Part shown: positions 10,782 to 20,431 of the stretch, one piece after another
How the letters are laid out: each line of letters opens with the position of its first letter
Numbering within the stretch: position 1 is the stretch's first letter
Source of the DNA: Acidobacteriota bacterium
GTDB lineage: Bacteria > Acidobacteriota > Terriglobia > Terriglobales > Acidobacteriaceae
DNA length: 64,000 nt
Assembly: GCA_021846275.1 (NCBI GenBank)
Contig: JAJZBZ010000004.1
Coordinates: 62,001-126,000 of the forward strand
Direction of reading: 5' to 3'
The notes under the pieces: model-generated
The model's input: only the letters and a program-made list of their open reading frames with translations
Databases searched by the model: none
Told to the model about the DNA's origin: nothing
Position numbers and translations under genes: made by a program

Positions 10782-12437
10782 ATGCAAAACGAAAAACTGA
10801 AGATTATTCCTCTGGGTGGCGTGGGCGAGTTCGGGATGAACTGCATGGCCCTGCGCTGGAAGGACGAGATTCTCGTCATTGATGCTGGTCTGATGTTTCC
10901 GGAGTCGGAACTGCTGGGCGTGGACGTGGTGGTGCCAGACCTGAGCTATCTGATCGAGAACAAGGCGCATGTGCGCGGGATTCTGCTGACGCATGGGCAT
11001 GAGGACCATATTGGCGGCCTGCCGTGGATGTTGCAGGAGATCAAGGTTCCGGTGTATGCGACGGAGTTCACGCTGGCCTATGTTGAGGGCAAGCTGGAAG
11101 AGCACCATCTGCTGGACGAGACGGAGCTGATCGAGATTGAGCCGAAGCGGAAGTTCACGATCGGGCCGTTTACGATTGAGCCGATTCGCGTGACGCATTC
11201 GCTGGTGGATTGCATTGCGCTGGCGATTGAGACGCCGGTGGGCGTGGTGATACATACGGGCGATTTCAAGATTGATCTTTCGCCGCCGGATGGGAAGCCG
11301 TTTGATCTGCATACGTTTGCCGAGTATGGGAAGCGCGGCGTGCTGGCGCTCTTGCAGGACTCGACGAATGTGGAGCGGTCCGGGTATACGCCGAGCGAGT
11401 GGGCGGTGAAGCCGCGGCTGGACGAAATTATTGCGCGGGCGGAGCGAAGGATTTTCTTCAGTTGCTTTTCGTCGTCGATCTATCGCATGCGGATTGCGAT
11501 GGAGCTGGCGCGGGAGCATGGGCGGCGGGTGGCGATTGTGGGCCGTTCGATGAACGAGAGCGCGGAGATTGCGCAGGACCTGGGGTATCTGGATATTCCG
11601 CCGGGGCTGATGGTGCAGCCGGGACAGATGCGTGATATTCCGCCGGATGAGCTGCTGGTGCTGATCAGCGGGACGCAGGGCGAGCCGATGAGCGCGCTGA
11701 GCCGGGCGGCTGTGGATAGCCACAAGCATGCGCGGATTGACGCGGGCGACACGGTGATTCTGAGTTCGCGGATTATTCCGGGCAACGAGAAGGCGATCTA
11801 TCGGGTGATCGACCATCTGGCGCGGCGCGAGACGCAGGTGGTCTCTGACGATGGGTCGGCGGGGCTGATTCACGTGAGCGGGCATGGGAGCCAGGAAGAG
11901 ATGCGGCTGCTGATTAACCTGGTGCGCCCGGAGTATTTCATTCCGGTGCATGGGGATTATCGCTACCTGAAGAAGCATGCGCGCGTGGCGCAGGAGACGG
12001 GCGCGATTGGCTCGGCGATTGTGATTGAAGATGGGGACGTGCTGGAGCTGGACGGGAAGCAGGCGCGGAAGAATGGCAAGGTGACTTCGGGGCGCGTGCT
12101 GATTGACTCCGGCTCGTCGATTGATGTGGTTGAGGACCTGGTGATTAAGGATCGGCGCACGCTGTCCGAGGACGGGATTGTGCTGGCGGTGGTGGCGATC
12201 AACCAGCGGACCGGCGCGGTGGAGCGACAGCCGGAGGTGATCATGCGCGGATTTGGCGGCGCGGATATTGCCGACGCTGCGCGCGAGGTGATGCTGAAGT
12301 GCCTGAGCGGGCTGAGCGCGGAGGAGAAATCGGATTACGGCGTGGTGAAAGAAAAGCTGCGCGTGGACCTGAAGCGGTTCATCCAGAAATCGACTGGGCG
12401 CAGGCCGATGATTCTGCCGGTGGTGATGGAGATATAA
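10782..12437 (+). CDS. rnj: Ribonuclease J
   Basis: RNase J is a zinc-dependent 5'-3' exo/endoribonuclease for mRNA turnover and rRNA maturation. 551 residues: metallo-beta-lactamase core with the HxHxDH motif LTHGHEDHIGG at about residues 69-79, a beta-CASP insertion with DSTNVERSGYTPSE, GRSMNE and LISGTQGEPMSALSRAA, the motif C region VSGHGSQEE and HGDYRY, then the C-terminal domain. ATG 10782 starts the conserved KLKIIPLGGVGEFGMN; only a weak AAGAGA site precedes it. A longer frame from 10728 has no homologous residues. The gene stands alone in a run of same-strand genes. Confidence 0.95.
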   Translation: MQNEKLKIIPLGGVGEFGMNCMALRWKDEILVIDAGLMFPESELLGVDVVVPDLSYLIENKAHVRGILLTHGHEDHIGGLPWMLQEIKVPVYATEFTLAYVEGKLEEHHLLDETELIEIEPKRKFTIGPFTIEPIRVTHSLVDCIALAIETPVGVVIHTGDFKIDLSPPDGKPFDLHTFAEYGKRGVLALLQDSTNVERSGYTPSEWAVKPRLDEIIARAERRIFFSCFSSSIYRMRIAMELAREHGRRVAIVGRSMNESAEIAQDLGYLDIPPGLMVQPGQMRDIPPDELLVLISGTQGEPMSALSRAAVDSHKHARIDAGDTVILSSRIIPGNEKAIYRVIDHLARRETQVVSDDGSAGLIHVSGHGSQEEMRLLINLVRPEYFIPVHGDYRYLKKHARVAQETGAIGSAIVIEDGDVLELDGKQARKNGKVTSGRVLIDSGSSIDVVEDLVIKDRRTLSEDGIVLAVVAINQRTGAVERQPEVIMRGFGGADIADAAREVMLKCLSGLSAEEKSDYGVVKEKLRVDLKRFIQKSTGRRPMILPVVMEI

Positions 12438-12466
12438 AAACATCCCCTCGCGCAGGCGCAGACGGT

Positions 12467-12472
12467 TACAAT
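12467..12472 (+). promoter_or_regulatory. -10 hexamer 6 nt before the NTF2-like gene (leaderless-type start)
   Basis: TACAAT ends 6 nt before ATG 12479, and the intervening CCGTTC has no Shine-Dalgarno character. No -35 box is recognisable. The gap after the RNase J stop is only 41 nt. Confidence 0.5.
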
Positions 12473-12478
12473 CCGTTC

Positions 12479-13009
12479 ATGCGCAAACACACGTTGTTCC
12501 CGACGATTCTTTTGGTTTGGTTTTTGGCCTGCTGCGCGGCTGCGGCGCAGGGGGTGCCTGCGACCTCGACAGCCTGTTCGCCGGTCACGTCGCTCAGTGA
12601 GCTTCCGCAGGCTTTCGATGCGGCGGTGTCCGGACCTGTGGACAAGGATCGAGCCTGCATGCGCGCCCTGTTTACGCCGGATGCTCGCCTGACGGTCATC
12701 ACGCCGAAACCGGACAGAACGGTGACGCTCAGTGTGCTCACGCTTGACGACTGGACAGCGCACGTCAAGGCTGCCGGGGTTCCCGCGTTTTATGAGAAGC
12801 AGGTCAAGGTGCGGACGGAGCGATTTGGCCACCTGGCTCATCTTTGGAGCACGTATTTCCTGCGCATGAATCAGCCGGATGCACCGGTGACGGTGCGCGG
12901 GATCAATTCGATTCAGGCGGCGAGGATTGACGGACAGTGGAAGATTGTCGGCATTGCCTGGCAGGCGGAGACGGCGAGTGAAAAGCTGCCTCCGGCCTAT
13001 GTACCATAG
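12479..13009 (+). CDS. Secreted NTF2-like (SnoaL/DUF4440-type) protein
   Basis: 176 residues. A signal peptide, KHTLFPTILLVWFLACCAAAAQG, is followed by an alpha+beta fold: LPQAFDAAVSGPVDKDRACMRALFTPDARLTV, then LTLDDWTAHVK, FGHLAHLWSTYFLR and VRGINSIQAARIDGQWKIVGIAWQAE. This order (helix with a Leu-Phe-x-Pro-Asp-Ala turn, then strands ending in DGQWKI) is characteristic of the NTF2-like/SnoaL superfamily. Members bind small ligands or have unknown roles; no catalytic assignment is possible. No ribosome-binding site is visible before ATG 12479, but a TACAAT lies 6 nt upstream. The next gene starts 6 nt after its stop, suggesting cotranscription. Confidence 0.72.
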   Translation: MRKHTLFPTILLVWFLACCAAAAQGVPATSTACSPVTSLSELPQAFDAAVSGPVDKDRACMRALFTPDARLTVITPKPDRTVTLSVLTLDDWTAHVKAAGVPAFYEKQVKVRTERFGHLAHLWSTYFLRMNQPDAPVTVRGINSIQAARIDGQWKIVGIAWQAETASEKLPPAYVP

Positions 13010-13015
13010 AGAGCA

Positions 13016-14035
13016 ATGAGCGAGCTGGTTTCTCTGGCGAAGATTGCGGAAGCGGCGGCGCGGATTGCCCCGGTGATTGTGGAGACGCCGCTGGTGCGGG
13101 CGGAGCTTGGGGCGTTTTCGCCGGAGCTTGCCGGGCGAGCGTGCTGGCTGAAGGCCGAGAGCCTGCAACCGATCGGAAGCTTCAAGCTGCGCGGGGCGGC
13201 GAACCGGATTTTGCAGCTTACGCCGGAGGAGATTGCGCGCGGCGTGATTACGTATTCGAGCGGAAATCACGCGCAGGGCGTGGCGTATGCGGCTCGCGCG
13301 GTGGGCGCGAAGGCGGTGATCGTGATGCCGCGGAATGCGCCGGCGATCAAGCGGGCGGCGACGCTGGCGCTGGGCGCGGAGGTGGTGGATGTGGGCGCGG
13401 CGTCGAGCGAGCGGCTGGCTAAGAATGATGAGCTGGTGCGGCGGTTCGGGTATGTGACGATTCCGCCGTATGACGACGCGGATGTGATTGCGGGGCAGGC
13501 GACGTGCGGGCTGGAGATTGCGCGGCAGTTGCCGGAGGTCGATCTGGTGTTGGCTCCGGTGAGCGGCGGAGGGTTGCTGAGCGGAGTGGCGGCAGCGGTG
13601 AGGCAGATGAGGCCGCGAGCGCGGGTGGTGGGCGTGGAGCCGGAGCTGGCGGGTGACGCGGCGGAGAGTTTTCGGCTCGGAGAGATTGTGACGTGGCCGG
13701 CGGAGCTGACGACGCGGACGATGGCCGACGGGCTGAGGACACAGAGCGTGGGCGTGAGGAATTTTGCGCATATACGCGAGTATGTGGACCGGATTGTGAC
13801 CGTGACGGAGGCGGAGATTCGCGCGGCGATGCGGGCGATTGTGGCCGCGACGCGGCTGGTGCCGGAGCCGAGCGGGGCGGTGACGACGGCGGCGCTGCTG
13901 TTTCATGCGCGAGAGCTGCCGCCGTTTGAGCGCGCGGTGGCCGTGCTGAGCGGCGGGAACGTGGCGCCGGAGATGCTGGCGGAAGTGCTGAATGAGCCGC
14001 TGGACGGGCGGCTGACGGAGAATGCGCAAGGCTGA
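13016..14035 (+). CDS. PLP-dependent threonine/serine dehydratase
   Basis: 339 residues, fold type II PLP enzyme of the threonine ammonia-lyase family, converting Thr to 2-oxobutyrate (or Ser to pyruvate) and ammonia. The Schiff-base lysine is Lys57 in SFKLRGA; SSGNHAQGVAYAA forms the substrate/asparagine loop; the phosphate-binding glycine loop is SGGGLLSG at about 182-189; the C-terminal LSGGNV supplies the pyridine-ring contact. It lacks the ACT regulatory domain of biosynthetic IlvA, so it resembles catabolic TdcB or serine racemase-type enzymes. ATG 13016 is 6 nt downstream of the previous stop. Exact substrate preference is not decidable from sequence. Confidence 0.88.
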   Translation: MSELVSLAKIAEAAARIAPVIVETPLVRAELGAFSPELAGRACWLKAESLQPIGSFKLRGAANRILQLTPEEIARGVITYSSGNHAQGVAYAARAVGAKAVIVMPRNAPAIKRAATLALGAEVVDVGAASSERLAKNDELVRRFGYVTIPPYDDADVIAGQATCGLEIARQLPEVDLVLAPVSGGGLLSGVAAAVRQMRPRARVVGVEPELAGDAAESFRLGEIVTWPAELTTRTMADGLRTQSVGVRNFAHIREYVDRIVTVTEAEIRAAMRAIVAATRLVPEPSGAVTTAALLFHARELPPFERAVAVLSGGNVAPEMLAEVLNEPLDGRLTENAQG

Positions 14036-14083
14036 CGCGGGGTGGGATCCTTTGCGTTGAGGTGGCCGCGTGGAGGGATGGCG

Positions 14084-15130
14084 ATGAGGCACGGTTTGCG
14101 GATGGCTCGTTTGTCTGCGGCGCTGATGGCTCTGGCAGTTTGCGCGACGGCTGGCGCGCAGAAGCCGACGGGGCACGTGCAGGAGGATGGTCCGCCGCTG
14201 CCGACGGCCGGTCCGCTGGCGACGGTGCTGGTGAGGACGCCGCTCTATGTATATGCGGATGCGCATGCGCAGATGGTGACGCGGATTCAGGCGGGGCGCG
14301 AGATGGTGGTGGCCGAGACGAACGGGCCGTGGATGCGGGTGTTTGCGAATACGGACGCGCCGACGGAGAATCGCAACGACGCGCCGCTGCTGGGGGATGA
14401 GAACAAGCCGGTGCCGGTGACGGGATGGCTGCTGGCAAAGAGCGTGCTGGTGGCGACGACGGCGGATGGCGACCAGGTGTTGATGGGCCAGGCGGCGACG
14501 ATGGAGTCGCTGGCCTCAGACGCGCGCGGGCCGCGGGATGCCGGTGAGGCGGCGCGGCTGTTGTATCAGAGGCTGCTGGAGTTTTATCCGGATTCGCCGC
14601 TGGCGCCGGAGGCGGCGTGGCGCGCGTCCGATATTCGCTGGCAGTTTGACAGGGCGGACGCGGGGCAACTGCCTTCGGCGAAGGAAAAAGAGGCATATCT
14701 GCGCGAGCAGATCGACGAGACGGAGATGAGGAAGATCATGAGCCGGTGGCCGGGTTCGAGGCAGGCGGATATGGCGGCGTGGGATTTGATGGACAACAAG
14801 GTCTGCGGGACGTGGCAGGGCGACCCGAAGTGTCCGTCGAAAGAGGCTGGGTTGTACGAGGATTATGCCTCGCAGCATCCGAAGAGTCCGCGCGTAACGG
14901 AGGCGCTCTATGACGCCGCGTATCGGATGGCGGTGGTGCATGACATGGAGGCTGCGGCAGGCGACGACCGGCGCGCGGCGGAGGCGACGCGCGAGGTGAA
15001 GGGGATTCGCGATTTTCTGGAGAAGAATTTTGTGCATTCGGATTATGCCGCGCGCGTGGCGGCGATCGAGTATGAGCTGGAGCACGGGATTGTCATTTAC
15101 GGTTCCGATTCCGGAACGGCAGCGCCGTGA
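14084..15130 (+). CDS. Secreted protein with SH3-like N-terminal region and helical repeats
   Basis: 348 residues. The N-terminus is a signal peptide (LSAALMALAVCATAGAQ). Residues about 40-130 look like a bacterial SH3-like domain: VLVRTPLYVYADAHAQMVT, GREMVVAETNGPWMRVFA and TGWLLAKSVL. The C-terminal half is helical with TPR-like features (AARLLYQRLLEFYPDSPLAPEAAWRASDIRW; SRWPGSRQADMAAWDLM; YASQHPKSPRVTEALYDAAYRMAV), like tetratricopeptide proteins that act in envelope assembly. GGAGG at 14072-14076 is well placed for ATG 14084; ATG 14078 is too close. Function unknown; cell-wall association is suggested by the SH3-like part and the downstream uppP. Confidence 0.7.
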   Translation: MRHGLRMARLSAALMALAVCATAGAQKPTGHVQEDGPPLPTAGPLATVLVRTPLYVYADAHAQMVTRIQAGREMVVAETNGPWMRVFANTDAPTENRNDAPLLGDENKPVPVTGWLLAKSVLVATTADGDQVLMGQAATMESLASDARGPRDAGEAARLLYQRLLEFYPDSPLAPEAAWRASDIRWQFDRADAGQLPSAKEKEAYLREQIDETEMRKIMSRWPGSRQADMAAWDLMDNKVCGTWQGDPKCPSKEAGLYEDYASQHPKSPRVTEALYDAAYRMAVVHDMEAAAGDDRRAAEATREVKGIRDFLEKNFVHSDYAARVAAIEYELEHGIVIYGSDSGTAAP

Positions 15131-15327
15131 GCGGCGGTTTTCACGATTCCGCCGCGCGCATTATGCTAAGTTCATCGTGTAGTCCCGGATCGCGCTCGTC
15201 GCAGCGCGGAATGACAGAGACGCGCCACAACTGAAAACGAAACCTGCGGCGCGGGTACGCGCTGATTTGCCGGATTGGCGTTGCCAGGGAAGGTTTCGCG
15301 GCGGGATTGGCCGCGTCTGGAGGAAAG

Positions 15328-16197
15328 TTGAACACATATCTTTTGTCCGTGCTGCTGGGGATTGTGGAGGGGTTGACGGAGTTTCTGCCGGTCAGCTCGA
15401 CGGCGCATCTGCGGATTACCGAGGCGCTGATGCATGTGGACCTGGGCAGCGCGTACTGGAAGATGTATTCGATTGTGATCCAGCTGGGCGCGATTCTGGC
15501 GCTGTGTCTGCTGTTTCTGGGGCGGATTGTGGAGTTTCTGAGGACGTTTCCGCAGGGTGAGAATCGGGACAGGAATATCTGGACGCATCCGGTGTCTCTG
15601 ACGATGTTTGCGTTTGTGTGCACGGCTGCGCCGTCGCTGCTGCTGACGAAGCTGATCAGCAAGCATCTGGAGAACCTGACGGTGATGGCGGTGTCCTTGT
15701 TTGTGGGCGGCGTGATTATGTGGGTGGTGGACGCCTGGAGCGAGCGCGTGGACTCGAGTGTGCATGAGGTGGAGCAGATGAGCCTGGGGCAGGCGATCTG
15801 GATCGGGCTGTGCCAGACGCTGTCGGCGGTGTTTCCGGGCGCTTCGCGTTCGATGACGACGATTGCGGCGGGTCAGATGGCGGGACTGAGCCGGTCGGCG
15901 GCGCTGGAGTTCAGTTTTCTGGTGTCGATTCCGACGATGATTGCGGCGACGGGCTATGACCTGGTGAAGACGCTGCATCCGGGGCATGAGGCGACGATTG
16001 CGCCGCTGGTGATGACGGGGCAGGACTGGGTGGTGCTGGCGATCGGGTTTGTGGTCGCGTTCATTGTGGCGCTGGGCGTGGTGGAGTGGTTTCTGATGTG
16101 GGTGAGGCGGCACGGATTTGTGGCCTTCGCGGTGTATCGGATTCTACTGGCGGTGGCGCTGTTTACGCTGGGGCGCGGGCTGCTGCACGGGAACTGA
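15328..16197 (+). CDS. uppP: Undecaprenyl-diphosphatase
   Basis: UppP/BacA dephosphorylates undecaprenyl pyrophosphate, recycling the lipid carrier for peptidoglycan; overproduction gives bacitracin resistance. 289 residues, integral inner-membrane protein with about 8 TM segments. Both family motifs are present: EGLTEFLPVSSTAHL at residues 14-28 and PGASRSMTT at about 170-178. Start TTG 15328 is chosen because GGAGG at 15319-15323 lies 4 nt upstream and the family N-terminus begins right there. The 197-nt gap before it shows no convincing promoter or terminator. Confidence 0.94.
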   Translation: MNTYLLSVLLGIVEGLTEFLPVSSTAHLRITEALMHVDLGSAYWKMYSIVIQLGAILALCLLFLGRIVEFLRTFPQGENRDRNIWTHPVSLTMFAFVCTAAPSLLLTKLISKHLENLTVMAVSLFVGGVIMWVVDAWSERVDSSVHEVEQMSLGQAIWIGLCQTLSAVFPGASRSMTTIAAGQMAGLSRSAALEFSFLVSIPTMIAATGYDLVKTLHPGHEATIAPLVMTGQDWVVLAIGFVVAFIVALGVVEWFLMWVRRHGFVAFAVYRILLAVALFTLGRGLLHGN

Positions 16198-16362
16198 GGC
16201 GGCGGCTGGTGGGCGCGCGCGGGGGTTGGCAGGCAGATTCCCTGTGGCAGTTTCCTGTGCTTCGGGTGGCGCTGGGTGGATTGTGGCGGCGTGATAATGA
16301 AGGAACTTCCGGCTGCGCGGCGGAGTGTTTTCCTGGGACGCGCAGTGGGCCGGTGGCACACG

Positions 16363-18951
16363 ATGAAGCCGATCCGAACAGTACTGACGCCGACGCGCTT
16401 TCGACCGCTGAATCTGCTGCTGGGCGCGGTGCTGCTGCTGCTGGCGGTGCTGCTGATGCTGGCGCTGGGGACGTGGCATGTGACGGATCCATCGTGGGAT
16501 ACGGCGGTGCCGCTGGTGGCGGGTCGCGCGGTGGTGAGGAACTGGATCGGGCCGTTTGGAGCGTGGACGAGCGACCTGCTGCTACAGGTTTTCGGGCTGG
16601 CTGCGTTTGCGCTGCCGCTGTGGATGGGCGGCGTGGGGCTGCGATGGATGCGCACGCGCGCCGGTGGCGCGGCGTGGCTGCGATGGTCGGGCGTGGTGGT
16701 GACGATGGTGGCGCTGCCGACGGCGCTGGGGCTGATGCCGAATCACGGGCGGTGGCTGCATATTCTGCCAGTCGAGGGCGTGATCGGGCGGCTGCTTGCC
16801 GATGCGCTGGAGGCGAGGATCGGCCTGCGCGGGGCGGCGATTGTGGCTGTGTCAGCGGCCTGCGCGGGGCTTTATTTCAGCTCGGAGTTTACCTTTGGCG
16901 CGGCGTGGGAGTGGATGCAGCAGCAGGGGCTGCGACTGGGCGTGGTGATGGACGGCTGGCGACGGAGACGCGAGCAGCGCGAAGAGCAGAAGGCTGCGCG
17001 GAGGCTTGCGTTTGACGAGGCGGAGGAAGTCGCTGAGCCTGCTGTGCCGACGTGGACGCAGCCGCGACGCGAGAGCTGGCTGCGGAGAATTTTTGCGCGG
17101 CGGAAGCGTGAGGATCTGCTGGACGAAGTGCCGGCGGTGAGACGGATTGGCGACCTGGCGGCGCGGCGTGCGGCGGAGTCCGAGCGGCGGAGCATCTGGG
17201 AGCGGAATGCGGCAGTAGCGGAAGAGCCGGTCGAGCCGGTGGATGTGGGTCCGCAAACGGATGCGGTGGTGCCGATTGCGCAGCGGGCGGATGGGCAGGC
17301 GGAGGAATCCGCGCAGAAGCCGGTTACAGAGCCGGTTCGGCGGGCTGAGCCGGTGGTGCCGATGGCGCCGGTGCGCGCGGCGCGAGCGACGACGGCCGCC
17401 GCAGACGAGCCTGCCGCGCCGATTCATGAGCGGGCGGATGTGGGCGTGCGCACGGCGGCCGTGGCGGCGCGGAATGCGAGCGGGTTCAGACTGCCGCCGA
17501 GCACGCTGCTGCATCAGGGCGAGATTCCGTTTGCGATTCGCGAGAACGAGCTGCGCGAGGAGGCGCGGAAGCTGGTGGAGAAGTGCGCGGAGTTTCGCGT
17601 GAACGGGCAGGTGGTGCAGATCAATCCCGGGCCGATGGTGACGACGTATGAGTTCAAGCCGGACGCGAGCGTGAAGTATAGCCGTGTGGCGAGTCTGGGC
17701 GATGATCTGTGTCTGGCGATGCGCGCAGAGAGCATACTGATCGAGCGCATGGCGGGCAAGAGCACGATCGGGATTCAGGTGCCGAATCATGAGCGCGAGA
17801 CGATTCATCTGCGCGATGTGATCGAGTCGGAGACGTTCACGAAGGCGAAGTCGCGGCTGACCCTGGCGATGGGCAAGGATATCAACGGGCGGATTGTGAC
17901 GGCGGACCTGGCGAGCATGCCGCATGTGCTGATTGCAGGCTCGACGGGGTCGGGAAAATCGGTGGCGATCAATGCGATGATCATGTCCTTGCTGTTTCGG
18001 ACGACGCCGGCGCAGGTGCGGCTGATTCTGGTGGACCCGAAGCGCGTGGAACTGGGGATGTATGAGGGGATTCCGCATCTGTTTACGCCGATTATCACGG
18101 AGGCGAAGCTGGCGGCGAATGCGCTGCGGAATGCGGTGAGGGAGATGGAGCGAAGGCTGAAGCTGCTGGCGAGCCGAAGCGTGCGCAACATTGACCAGTA
18201 CAACGCGAAGGTGGCGGAGCGGGGGATGTCGAGCCTGTTTACGGACGAGGGCGAGGAAGAGCAGCCGCTGCCGTTTATCGTGATCATCATTGACGAGCTG
18301 GCGGACCTGATGATGCTGGATCGGGCGAATGTGGAGGAGTCGATTACGCGGCTGGCGCAGATGGCGCGCGCCGTGGGGATACATCTGGTGCTGGCGACGC
18401 AGCGGCCTTCGGTGGACGTGATTACGGGATTGATCAAGGCGAATGTGCCGACGCGGATCAGCTTCCGGCTGGCGTCGAAGGTGGATTCGCGGACGATTAT
18501 TGACGACAATGGCGCGGAGTCGCTGCTGGGCCGCGGGGATATGCTGTTTCGTCCGCCGGGGACGAGCCGACTGATGCGGCTGCATGCGCCGTATGTGAGC
18601 GAGAACGAGACGGCGTCGGTGGTGGATTTCTGGAAGGCGCAGGGCGAGGCGGAGTATGCGGAGGGCTTCCTGGAAGCGCCGCGCGAGGAGCGCGCGCGCG
18701 AAGACGGCGAAGGCGAGAGCGACGAGGAGAACGATCCGCTGTTTGACGACGCGGTGCGGCTGGTCTTTGAGTTTGGCAAGGCTTCAACGTCGCTGTTGCA
18801 GCGGCGGCTGAGGATTGGGTATGGACGCGCGGCGCATCTGATCGACCTGATGGAAAGGGATGGTCTGGTGGGGCCGGCGGATGGATCGAGGCCGCGCGAG
18901 TTGCTGAAGTCGCCGGGATGGCTGCATGAGGTGCAGTCGGCGATGGATTAG
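16363..18951 (+). CDS. ftsK: DNA translocase FtsK/SpoIIIE
   Basis: 862 residues. FtsK pumps chromosome termini across the division septum. The N-terminal membrane part has about four TM helices (first LNLLLGAVLLLLAVLLMLALG), followed by a Glu/Arg/Pro-rich linker (about 190-370). The motor has Walker A GSTGSGKS at about 525-532, Walker B FIVIIIDELADLMM at about 637-650, and the family ATQRPSVDVITGLIK. The C-terminal gamma winged helix (SLLQRRLRIGYGRAAHLIDLMERDGLVG) recognises polar KOPS-type sites. ATG 16363 starts a conserved MKPIR...TPTRFRPLN-like N-terminus; ATG 16297 would add 22 residues. Linker length is modest compared with E. coli FtsK. Confidence 0.95.
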   Translation: MKPIRTVLTPTRFRPLNLLLGAVLLLLAVLLMLALGTWHVTDPSWDTAVPLVAGRAVVRNWIGPFGAWTSDLLLQVFGLAAFALPLWMGGVGLRWMRTRAGGAAWLRWSGVVVTMVALPTALGLMPNHGRWLHILPVEGVIGRLLADALEARIGLRGAAIVAVSAACAGLYFSSEFTFGAAWEWMQQQGLRLGVVMDGWRRRREQREEQKAARRLAFDEAEEVAEPAVPTWTQPRRESWLRRIFARRKREDLLDEVPAVRRIGDLAARRAAESERRSIWERNAAVAEEPVEPVDVGPQTDAVVPIAQRADGQAEESAQKPVTEPVRRAEPVVPMAPVRAARATTAAADEPAAPIHERADVGVRTAAVAARNASGFRLPPSTLLHQGEIPFAIRENELREEARKLVEKCAEFRVNGQVVQINPGPMVTTYEFKPDASVKYSRVASLGDDLCLAMRAESILIERMAGKSTIGIQVPNHERETIHLRDVIESETFTKAKSRLTLAMGKDINGRIVTADLASMPHVLIAGSTGSGKSVAINAMIMSLLFRTTPAQVRLILVDPKRVELGMYEGIPHLFTPIITEAKLAANALRNAVREMERRLKLLASRSVRNIDQYNAKVAERGMSSLFTDEGEEEQPLPFIVIIIDELADLMMLDRANVEESITRLAQMARAVGIHLVLATQRPSVDVITGLIKANVPTRISFRLASKVDSRTIIDDNGAESLLGRGDMLFRPPGTSRLMRLHAPYVSENETASVVDFWKAQGEAEYAEGFLEAPREERAREDGEGESDEENDPLFDDAVRLVFEFGKASTSLLQRRLRIGYGRAAHLIDLMERDGLVGPADGSRPRELLKSPGWLHEVQSAMD

Positions 18952-19039
18952 CTCGGGGCGGCCGGCGGTCTGTCGTCCGCGATCCGTTGAGTTTTGATCC
19001 GCTGAGCTGCGACTTGCCAAGCGGGGGAAATCGATTAGC

Positions 19040-20431
19040 ATGGAGGCGAAAGCTGCCGCGCGCGAGGCTGATCGCGGCAGTGCGTTGCCGATGCGCCGCT
19101 ACTCTTTCACTCTCGTTGTTTTTGCCACGCTGCTGCTGGCCGCCTCGGGCGCGCGGGCGCAGGTGATTATTCCGAATACGCCGACGGCTTCGACGCTGTT
19201 TGGCAATCCGTGGGGGATTCGCGCGGAGTGGCGGATTGGCGGCGAGGGGACGTGGGATTATCTGACGGTGGATCCGGTGGCGGAGCAACTTTTTATCGCA
19301 CATGGGCCGCAGGTGCAGATTGTCGATCTGCACTCGGGGGAGCGGCTGGCGACGGTGACGGGATTGGGCGAGGCGCGCGACGTGGTGCTGGACCCGGGCG
19401 GCGGGTATGCGTTTGTGAGCGATGCGCGGGCGGCGATGGTGCGCGTGCTGGACCGGCGGACGCTGGAGCTGGTGGCGAGCGTGCCGACGGGTCCGACGCC
19501 GCGCGCGCTGGTCTACGAGCCGACGACGCAGCTTGTGTTTGCGATCTGTGCGGCGCCGGTGGCGGCGACGACGGAGACTGGGGAGCGGAATAGCGCGTCG
19601 GTGCGCGGCAATCGCACGCGGCCGCCGGTTCACTCGACGGTGACGGTGATGGATGCGCGGAACTGGAAGCTGCTGGGAGATTTTCAGGTTTCGGGTCGGC
19701 TGGGTTTTGGCGAGGCGGATGGGAGCGGGAATGTTTTTATGACGGTGGAGGATCGTCGGACGGTGGTGCGGTTTGACGCGGCGACGGTGGCGCGGCAGCT
19801 GCGCAGGGACCACGCGAAGGCAGAGACGGATGAACTGGCGCAGGCCGAGGCCGAGGCGACGGCGAAGGAAGCGGCGAAGACAGGAACGACGAATGCTGCC
19901 GCGACGAATGCGGCTGCGCGGGATGATCTGTTTGGGGCGACGGCGTGGGATCCGCTGATGCGGCGATTCGGGCTGCCGGAGGAGTGTACGGAGCCGTCGG
20001 CGCTGGCGCTGGACACGACGCATCTGCGGCTGTTTGTGGGCTGTGAGAATGGGCATCTGGAGGTGATGGACAGCGTGAGCGGCGCGGCGGTGGCGTCGGT
20101 TGCGATTGGGCTGGATCCGGGCAGCATTGTGTATGACGCGGGGCGCGGGCTGATCTTCACGGCGAATGGCGGCGACGACGGGAGCATCAGCATTGTGCGG
20201 CAGGATATTAACGATGATTACGCGCTGGCGCAGCAGTTGATTACGCGACCACGCGCGCGGACGATGGCGGAGAATCCTTCGGCGGGGCGGTTGTATCTGG
20301 TGACGGATATTTATGGATTCGATATAGACAGCGCCAACATCAACGGGTCGAGCGGGATTGGCACGCTGAGGACGAAGCCGATGCCGGGCAGCTTTGAGGT
20401 GATTGTGGTTGGCCCGGTGGGCGCGCCGTGA
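19040..20431 (+). CDS. Secreted YncE-like beta-propeller protein
   Basis: 463 residues. The region beginning MRRYSFTLVVFATLLLAA (ATG 19091) is a signal peptide; ATG 19040 has GGGGGAAA about 10 nt upstream, and either start is possible. The mature part consists of repeated beta-propeller blades of the YncE/cytochrome cd1 type: WDYLTVDPVAEQLFIAHG, QIVDLHSGERLATVTG, YAFVSDARAAMVRVLDRRTLELVASVPTG, ALALDTTHLRLFVGCENGHLEVMD and GSIVYDAGRGLIFTANGGD. An Ala/Glu/Lys-rich helical insertion (about 255-310) interrupts one blade. Such proteins are periplasmic scaffolds or metal/DNA-binding; the role is unknown. Its stop overlaps the REC-HPt start by four bases. Confidence 0.78.
   Translation: MEAKAAAREADRGSALPMRRYSFTLVVFATLLLAASGARAQVIIPNTPTASTLFGNPWGIRAEWRIGGEGTWDYLTVDPVAEQLFIAHGPQVQIVDLHSGERLATVTGLGEARDVVLDPGGGYAFVSDARAAMVRVLDRRTLELVASVPTGPTPRALVYEPTTQLVFAICAAPVAATTETGERNSASVRGNRTRPPVHSTVTVMDARNWKLLGDFQVSGRLGFGEADGSGNVFMTVEDRRTVVRFDAATVARQLRRDHAKAETDELAQAEAEATAKEAAKTGTTNAAATNAAARDDLFGATAWDPLMRRFGLPEECTEPSALALDTTHLRLFVGCENGHLEVMDSVSGAAVASVAIGLDPGSIVYDAGRGLIFTANGGDDGSISIVRQDINDDYALAQQLITRPRARTMAENPSAGRLYLVTDIYGFDIDSANINGSSGIGTLRTKPMPGSFEVIVVGPVGAP

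Noticed and set aside
10290-12443. 717-codon minus frame opposite dapD/RNase J, and similar long antisense frames elsewhere
   Set aside because: Arg/His-rich translation typical of GC-rich antisense; the plus-strand enzymes are complete.
15131-15327. Possible repeat or regulatory RNA upstream of uppP
   Set aside because: No stem-loop, promoter pair or repeat copy in the window could be supported.
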